From Centrapalus pauciflorus (lineage: Eukaryota > Streptophyta > Magnoliopsida > Asterales > Asteraceae), in contig JAANYP010000155.1 of NCBI GenBank assembly GCA_020465985.1, forward strand, positions 75,001-139,000: a DNA stretch of 64,000 nucleotides, written 5' to 3'. Position numbers and translations under genes: made by a program. The notes below the pieces were generated by a model. It was not told the origin of the DNA. It searched no databases and was given only the letters and a program-made list of their open reading frames with translations. This document shows, one piece after another, positions 57,667 through 64,000 of the stretch (the stretch's first letter is position 1; every line of letters begins with the position of its first letter).

Positions 57667-58271
57667 TTGTAACACGGATCTATCTAGACGCGACACACAC
57701 CAACGAGTGCGGAATCCTCGTTAGCGGCTTGACGGATATATCACACGCACGGAACACGTAGACTACCACAGCGTTGTACGAACGACTACGAACGAACCTA
57801 CGCAAATGATTCTCTCCGAAAACACACACAGATTGCTGATAAACTCGAGATCGCCTTCTGCTAATCACTCACTGAAATTCTGCAAAAGTCTGCTAATCAT
57901 TCAAGTTAATCTCTAATTATAGAGATCCATTCGAGTTTGTCATGGGACAAACTCGAACCAGGCCCAAGGCCCATTCGAATTTGTCCACCTGACAAATTCG
58001 AATTTACCTTCATGCTAAATTCGAATTTAACCTAAATTCGCATTTCACATGTCAAACATCTATTTGAATATATGTTTTAACCTATGTTTGAATTAATCTT
58101 TGAACTTTATGTTTGAACTTCTTGTAATACGTTACACCAAGTTCAAACATACATACAATAAATATCAAACACATAAAATCATATATATCAAACACTAGTT
58201 AATATTCAATGACTTACACAAAATGTTAACACAACTTAGACTGCTATCGTCACCCAGGGTGTACCAACAGA
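57667..58271 (-). repeat. 3' LTR of C2
   Basis: 605 bp on minus from TGTTGGTACACC (58271) to CCGTGTTACA (57667). A cluster of ATTCGAA/ACTCGAA motifs lies at about 57928-58035, just upstream (on minus) of CTATAATTAGAG near 57915, a possible TATA region. Confidence 0.85.
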
Positions 58272-58285
58272 CTCCCCCTTGACGA
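58272..58285 (-). promoter_or_regulatory. Polypurine tract of C2
   Basis: Minus-strand TCAAGGGGGAGTC immediately before the LTR. About 28 bases separate it from the stop of the extra ORF. Confidence 0.85.
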
Positions 58286-58312
58286 TAGCTTCTAACTATT
58301 TACATTTTGATT

Positions 58313-60611
58313 AGGTACTAGAACTATATAGACTGCTACCTGCATATAGTCCTGCATCTATACAAACCTTTATTACCTTTTGGTACTTCCTGGCGTCAGA
58401 CCTCCATCCTTCATGAAAAAAGATAGGTTGATCATTCAGCTTCTTCAGGTCGTCCTCCATCCTTCTATTTACCACCACTTCATGTTACTGAGAACATCTT
58501 GTGGCATGGACTTCATTGGCACCTTCTTTAGACACCTGACGGGCTTATACACCATTCTAGCCCATGGCCTTCCCGTATGGGGGTCTATTCTTGTCTCATC
58601 TTCCACTCTCTTGCCTGATCTTGGCTTTAGCCTTTCGAACTTTCCGAAATGACCCACTTTTCTGATTATCTTCGCGATCACTTCAGCATAAGGGTCGTTT
58701 CCAATGTTGATCAATTCTTTCCAGGTTAATTCCGTCACTTCTACCTTCGGCAATGTATTAAATACTTTAAGCGTACGCCTCAGGTACTGGAGTCCATCTC
58801 TCCTCTTCAGAATGAATAGCTGCAGTTCTCTGTCAAAGAACCAGCTGATAAAACCTCCTGAGAGACTTTCTGCCCCAGGAGTTCTCATCTTCTTCTTCAT
58901 CTTCGGCTTTTCTTTCTTTTCTTCTTTCTTGAACCACAGATTCATTAAATCAGCCCTGGATGGCTCCTTTTCCGCTTCTTCAAGTTCTGAGTCTTCAACC
59001 GAGGCTATTTTGATCTCATCTATATCAATCACATTGTGATTATCTCGCACATATAACTCCATGGTAGGCTGTGAATTGACAATCACTTCGTTGACATTAT
59101 CGTCCTCGTTTTCTATCACTTCGTCATCAGATCTCCAATCAACTATATCCTTCGGTACAAATTCTCCTTCCTCCAACTCCTCTATCTCATCTTCAAAATC
59201 AAATTTCATTACTTCTTCCTCAATATCTCTCAAGGCGTCTATCATTTCACTTTCATAAGTCTTTGAAGAACCAGCCTCACCTCCTTCTCCTCCTTCAACA
59301 CCAGCCTGACTTGGCTCCCCCTGAATTTCAGCATATAGAGCAGTAGGAAAATCTACTGGCTCCTTCTCTTCAGGTGCATTGGGATCATTGCCATCGTCAT
59401 CATCTCCCCTTCACTGCTCCTCAGGATCCCTACAACTCGTCTCCCCCTGAGCTTTTAGATTTTTCATTAAATGCTCAATTAGGGACCTCATCGTTCGGAT
59501 TTTGGCAGCTTGATCGGCAACAAATGTTTTCAGCTCAAGATTCTCTTCTTCAACCTTTCCAACAAATTTCTTTAACTCGGCATTTTCTTTGTCAACATTG
59601 GCATTATGCGCCTGAATCTCGCCGATAGCTTTAGTTAATTGAAAATTTTCAACATGTTGGAAGTCAACCTTGCTTCTAAGCTCAGAAAACTGTTGATTAT
59701 TAATGAGGGTTGATGAAGTGGATGGAATGGATTGGATGGCAGTTGGAATGATTGGTGAGGGAATGGATGTGTGAACAGGTGGTGGTGGTGGAGGAATGGA
59801 TGTTTGTGTTGATGGCTGAGCGGTAGGCATTTCTGGCTCAGAAGCAGAGGCTGATGAAGCTCCCTGCATAAAACGGTGCCTTTTAGCCCTATGCATGGTA
59901 CCAAAGGAGTAGGATCCTCAGTCTCGAATTCCGAGTCATTCGCATCTGAATCTCTCAATGCTCTTCTCCTTCTAGCTTCTTCATCAATCACCAATAACCT
60001 CGATCCATATGTGCCTATGTGAATAGACGGATCCTCTGTCACTGTGGTTGGTGCCTCAACCTCTATTTCTTCTGCTTCTTCCAACTCAGATTTTGAAGTT
60101 GTCAATGCTTGACCTGCTTCCTCAGGCATGTATCATCTATCTATCGGTAAATTTCATCGTCATCTGCTGGAGGTTCCAGAATATTTCCAATAAGCTCAGA
60201 CGTAATTTCCTCATTGGCATGCGGCCCTTGCGCCCATATTTCTTCCAAAGTTTCGACCCTTGGATCAGAGACTGGTGCTGCACTTGACGGGCCAGCCTCT
60301 TCTGGCTCTTGCACGCTTCTCACAGAAGGCCTAGAAGCCTGAGTTTGACGAGCTGGTGGTCGTTGCCTCCCCCTTCGTTGCTGAGGCCTCGGCTGTTGCG
60401 GTTGCTGTTGTTGTTGTTGTTGCGGCTGCTGTGGAATTTGAACTTCCCCTACCCAGTTGGCACCTTCGGGGACTTGAAAATCCGGATTAATGACTTCACC
60501 GAAAAGTAGTGCCTCTACCGGCCTAGCCAATGCACCTCTGTGTGCTTGGCAATCTGCAAATATTCTTTTATCAATGACAGCAACACTTTGAAGATCGTTA
60601 AGCTGCGGCAA
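58313..60611 (-). pseudogene. Extra ORF of C2: middle and C-terminal parts
   Basis: Frames joined by about four frameshifts. 60611-60141 encodes GALARPVEALLFGEVINPDF, a Gln/Pro-rich tract and a basic RRGRQRPPAR patch. 60129-59411 carries acidic sequence and, after a shift near 59895, a Pro/Ser linker and a strong coiled coil (HVENFQLTKAIGEIQAHNAN, KKFVGKVEEENLELKTFVAD). 59400-58469 is very acidic (FDFEDEIEELEEGEFVPKD), then KKEEKKEKPKMKKKMR and FISWFFDRELQLFILKRRDG. A final shift near 58475 gives DDLKKLNDQPIFFHEGW and a stop at 58313. No known enzyme motif, signal peptide or membrane segment was seen. It ends 28 bases before the polypurine tract, so it occupies the post-pol position of SIRE-type elements. 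Confidence 0.6.
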
Positions 60612-61254
60612 GTTCGGCAGGAAATGTCATATCAACATCATTACAAATCTTGGATATAACAAAAATCTTTCTCGTGCCGGAGCTGTTATAGGATGAACGA
60701 ACTCTGCAAAGAACATCTCTGAATAGCTGAATCTCTTATTGTAGACCAGCGCGATCATCCCCGACTGAATTTTTGATACGATATAATCAAACCCTGCTTT
60801 CTTTGGAGCAAAACACACCATAAAAGACGTGTGCTAAATATCTCCACTGCCCGATCAGCCCACTCTTCATAATCGAGGACTTAGCCACATCCAGGCTATA
60901 TCCCATTCTGATAAACGCAGCTTTCCTGATTGCTAACGGAAAGTCAATCGGTCCATTTTCTTGCTCTGGAGAGCCTAACTGCAATACTCTACGTAAAACG
61001 TCAGCTGAAAACACGAGAGGGTGTCCAGCAATCCTCGTCCTCAATACTATTGGAGTAACATTACAGTCGACTTGTAAATGATCCCAAAATTCACGCACGT
61101 ATGGTAGTATAATCTGAACATTATGAGACAGGGTATACGAAACCCTCGAAGCACCCAAAAAATCCACCATTTGGCGGAATGCCTGAGCTTCAGGCAACTC
61201 TCGGTCAGGAGAAATGACCATATTATGCTTTTGAACAAAAATTCTATCTGCCAT
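60612..61254 (-). pseudogene. Extra ORF of C2: N-terminal domain
   Basis: ATG at 61254 (MADRIFVQKHNMVISPDREL), preceded by TTATTGTGCAG, which could be a splice acceptor. The domain has AFRQMVDFLGASRVSYTLSH, YVREFWDHL, GHPLVFSADVLRRVLQLGSP and SGLIGQWRYLAHVFYGVFCS; after a shift near 60790 it reads IQSGMIALVYNKRFSYSEMF and ERFLLYPRFVMMLI to about 60640. I remember the pattern HNMV...FL...VREFW...GQWR.L.H...LYPRF as common in Asteraceae genome predictions attached to copia elements; this was not searched. The fold and role are unknown. Confidence 0.6.
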
Positions 61255-62045
61255 ATCTGCACAATAAACAACCAAAATATTAGAATTATTAAAATAAACA
61301 TAAACTTGTTTAAATTCAAATTTTTTTATTTTGGACTTGTGTAAGTACAAAATCCAACACATATGAATTTCTACAAGTTTGATTTACATTTTATGCAAAT
61401 AATTCGAATATATGTTAAAGTCGAAACACAAATTCGAAACTATCCTCATTTCGATTTTAATGACTTCTTCGAGTTTAGTGACAAACTCGAAGCCACGATC
61501 AAAGTCGAGACCATGATCAAATTCGAAAGTGTCGGGTTGTGTGACAACAACAATCCAAGATTTCAACCTTTTTAGACTTAGAAAATTACATCCATTAGTC
61601 CTAATAGGTTCTAATAAAAGATATCTGTAATCAATTTGATGTTTCACCGGTTCAAAGTTTGTTATTTTGAAATACAAACTTCACACCATTAAAACCTCAA
61701 AATCCGTTAATTTTGGCTCAAATGGAGTCTAAAACCACCTAAATCTTGTACAATACTGTTGATTATACCTAGATTTGTTAGTAATCTCGAACACAAATGG
61801 ACAAAAACTCGACAAATAGTAGAAAACTCGAATACGGCAAACTTGAAGGTTAAACTCGAAATCGCTCACAATAAACTCGAAGACTCAAATTCGAAGGTAG
61901 GTGATAATGACTTGTCACTGTTGACCTATTTATACAAACCACCTTCGAGTTTGTCATCTACTTCGAATTTACTGCCAAACTCGAAGTCCCTGCCAAATTC
62001 GAATATATATTCGATTTTGGCTTAAACTCGAATTTAACTTGAAAA
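61255..62045 (-). promoter_or_regulatory. Probable internal promoter before the C2 extra ORF
   Basis: On minus a TATAAATA box (61927-61934) lies about 670 bases before the ATG at 61254. Around it at 61390-61530 and 61785-62030 are more than fifteen copies of TCGAA-type words (AATTCGAA, AACTCGAA and complements). The element's own LTR carries the same words in a dense cluster at 57928-58035. No ORF is evident in this stretch except short ones. A leader intron ending at 61255 would fit the distance but is not proven. Confidence 0.5.
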
Positions 62046-63430
62046 TTTTGAAAATTGTGAAACTCTTTGAATTAAATTCAACCTTTTCAACTTTTCCAAC
62101 TTTTTCGTGTAACAGAATAATCTATGCCAAAACATTTACCCTAAGCACAAGATTTTCACGCAGTGTTTATTTTATTCAACTAGGAATGCACCCTCAGTAA
62201 TTTTGACCTTTTTTCTAAGGAAAATTAAAATAAAGTAAAAATTAAAAATTAAAAAATAAATTAGAATAAAATAAATTAAAGTTAAAGTTAAAGTTGTGAA
62301 CAACAATTGAAACTTAGACTAATCTACATTATTTCAAAATTTACAACCTATACTTAAACACTTAACAGAATATTTTTGACGAGTATAGTCTAAGAAAGGT
62401 TCAATCAGATAGCGGTGTCAAATACGCAGTTTCAGTATTCAAACTTTCACACTTAAAAATTTTTGATTCCTTTGATTGTTTGTCGTGACATACATTTCTA
62501 GCCGATTGTTGGTATTATTTTCCCTTTAAACATGTTACACTTCGGAATATCCCTTGGCCTTTTTATTTATCAAGAAATTATCTTATGTGACTCATACTTA
62601 GACATACTTTTATGATCAAGGCATACACACAATGATTTTAACTTTTTAGTATTGCAAACTTTCTTTAAAAGGCAAACATCAGACACAGGTCTGTATTTAC
62701 ATATAACAAAGTGTCTTAGTTTGTCTTAAGGTTTATTATTTAAAGCTAGCAAGACAGCGGTGACAGGTCTGTACCGACGTATAACTAAGCGACTTATCTT
62801 GCTAATTCGAGTCAAACCAGAGGCAACAGGTCTGTACTTACGTACAACAAAGTTACTTGTTTTGACTCTTAACTCAGTATGATTTTTCTATTCTTTCCAT
62901 TTCTTTGAGATGTATCTGATGTTGCTATACATCCCCAGAAAGTTTGCATACCTCATTTAGAATCAATGTCTGTATGTATCTAACATAAAAATTAAGACCA
63001 ATTGGTCATACATCTAAGTTAGTGACACGTCTGACTTTTTCTTGAATATTTTATTAGCCTTGAGACTCCCTATATGTATTATGCCTACCAACATATCAAA
63101 CTGGATTACGTATAACACTTAGAATTTTAGCTCTATTGTGTGTGAAAGCTAAACACTTAGAGCTTGTATTAACTGTGCTAATTTTTCGTCACTTTGAACC
63201 TATGCATCTAAGACTTAACTCTTTTTCTGATATTCTCTTTTTTTGAACTTTTTATGGTTTTCTCGCTTTTTTCTTTTGTTTTTCATAAGTAAAAGTAAGA
63301 AAATATAATAGCCTACTAACATACTATAAAAGGAAACTATCCTAAGTTACCACACTTACTATAAAAGGAAAGAAAGACTACTGCTATAAAAAGAAATAAA
63401 ACTCTACTAAGGTCAATTCACTTTGGATTT
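62046..63430 (-). other. Spacer between copia pol and extra ORF promoter (C2)
   Basis: AT-rich non-coding sequence. Three diverged copies of a block with ACAGGTCTGTA and ACGTA(C/T)AAC lie at 62680-62727, 62759-62803 and 62823-62867. A poly-T/pyrimidine stretch lies near 63235-63285. Nothing else was recognised. Confidence 0.6.
62680..62867. repeat. Three spaced ACAGGTCTGTA repeats
   Basis: Units of about 45 bases start near 62682, 62763 and 62826. Each has ACAGGTCTGTA, then TTACATATAACAAAG or a close variant, then a (G)(T/C)(T/G)ACTT-like end. Spacing is about 65-80 bases. The separating sequence is unrelated. Confidence 0.75.
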
Positions 63431-64000
63431 CGCATTCCATTTAGTTGTATCAAATACTAAAAACATGACTTATCAAAAGCTTTGGTAAATAAATCAGCAT
63501 TACTATCATCCGTTGCCACTTTTACCAGCTTGATTAAGTTCTTTTCAGCACAATCACGTATAAAATGATGTCTTATGTCTATGTGCTTGGTTTTATTATG
63601 TTTAACTGGATTATTAGTTATAGCAATTGTTGACTGGTTATCTATCCTAATAGGAGTATATAGTGTAAGTCAAACCATGATCCCGCAATTGTTGTTGTAT
63701 CCACAGAACCTATGAACAGCAACTACCAGCAGCAACATATTCGGCCTCGCATGTTGACACGGCTACCGAAGTCTGTTTCTTGCATTGCCAGGAAACAAGT
63801 CTCCCTCCTAGGAACTGACAACCTCCAGTTGTTGACTTGCGCGTCAAGCTACATCCTCCATAGTCTGAATCCATGAACGCCTCCAATTCTAGATCGCCCT
63901 CCGCGTGATACCAAAGTTCCAGCTTCGGTTTCGACTTATGGTATCGTAGAATCCGCTTCACAGCTTTCATGAGCATCTCTTTCGGATTAGCTTGAAACCT
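63431..64000 (-). pseudogene. Copia RNase H of C2, running off the right edge
   Basis: From 63976: KAVKRILRYHKSKPKLELWY, EAFMDSDYGGCSLTRKSTTG, GCQFLGGRLVSWQCKKQTSV and STCEAEYVAAGSCCS, then a stop at 63710. Further reading gives VLWIQQQLRDHGL and, in other frames, the NxxKHxxIRHHFIRDCAEKN region and the pol end near 63440. The catalytic DSDYGG Asp and EAEY Glu are present. This differs from the C1 RNase H in sequence, so C1 and C2 are separate copia families. Confidence 0.85.

Larger units (their letters stand above)
57667..64000 (-). mobile_element. Ty1/copia element C2 (minus), 3' half with extra ORF
   Basis: Minus-strand order from the right edge: RNase H, long spacer, promoter-like region, extra ORF (61254-58313), polypurine tract, 3' LTR (58271-57667). 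The rest of pol and the 5' LTR lie beyond base 64000. It is inserted in the integrase region of A2. The expected five-base duplication at 57662-57666 is GGTCT; the other copy lies outside the window. Same overall plan as C1, but the sequences are far apart. Confidence 0.8.

Overview
The window is an intergenic block of a plant nuclear genome built almost entirely of nested transposable elements. No host gene, tRNA, rRNA or CRISPR array was found. The organism is a eudicot, most likely an Asteraceae species. The evidence is several Ty3/gypsy Tekay-type chromoviruses with 2.2-2.5 kb LTRs, Ty1/copia elements with a long extra ORF after pol of a type I remember as abundant in Asteraceae (recalled, not searched), Mutator-like DNA transposons, AT-rich spacers, and initiator-tRNA-Met type primer sites next to the gypsy LTRs. 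Almost every coding region carries frameshifts, stops or lost catalytic residues.

Layout. 1-7765: minus-strand Tekay copy A1 (pol and protease remnant, pre-gag ORF, 5' LTR), split by a Mutator-like element (1890-5319). That element carries a decayed transposase and an antisense GRF zinc-finger gene. 7766-23429: two chromoviruses of a second family (B1 minus, B2 plus) joined head to head at 15087/15088; B2 has a solo LTR of another family in its gag. 23430-33076: a minus-strand pile of family-A pieces (A3 gag-pol, three LTR pieces, a pre-gag ORF), with two copies of a palindrome-rich TIR transposon. 33077-50218: the 3' part of a copia element (C1, plus): RNase H, spacer with promoter signals, extra ORF, LTR. 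Its extra ORF is split by a complete family-A element (A4, 37074-47481). 50219-52069: non-coding, with one possible short LTR. 52070-57666: Tekay copy A2 (plus), cut at 57666 by a second copia element (C2, minus), which fills 57667-64000 and runs off the right edge.

How the parts relate. A1 and A2 share the absence of gag and the same Asp-to-Asn change in the RT catalytic box, so they look like sister copies of a defective subfamily. All four family-A leaders carry a related short ORF before gag. C1 and C2 each have, between pol and the extra ORF, a TATA-like box plus a cluster of a short motif that recurs in that element's own LTR. The motif differs between the two elements. This paired LTR/internal-promoter layout is the most interesting signal in the window.

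All assignments come from reading the sequence and from remembered family motifs. No database search was run. Boundaries given to the base rest on TG...CA ends, primer sites and comparison between copies within the window; others are approximate.
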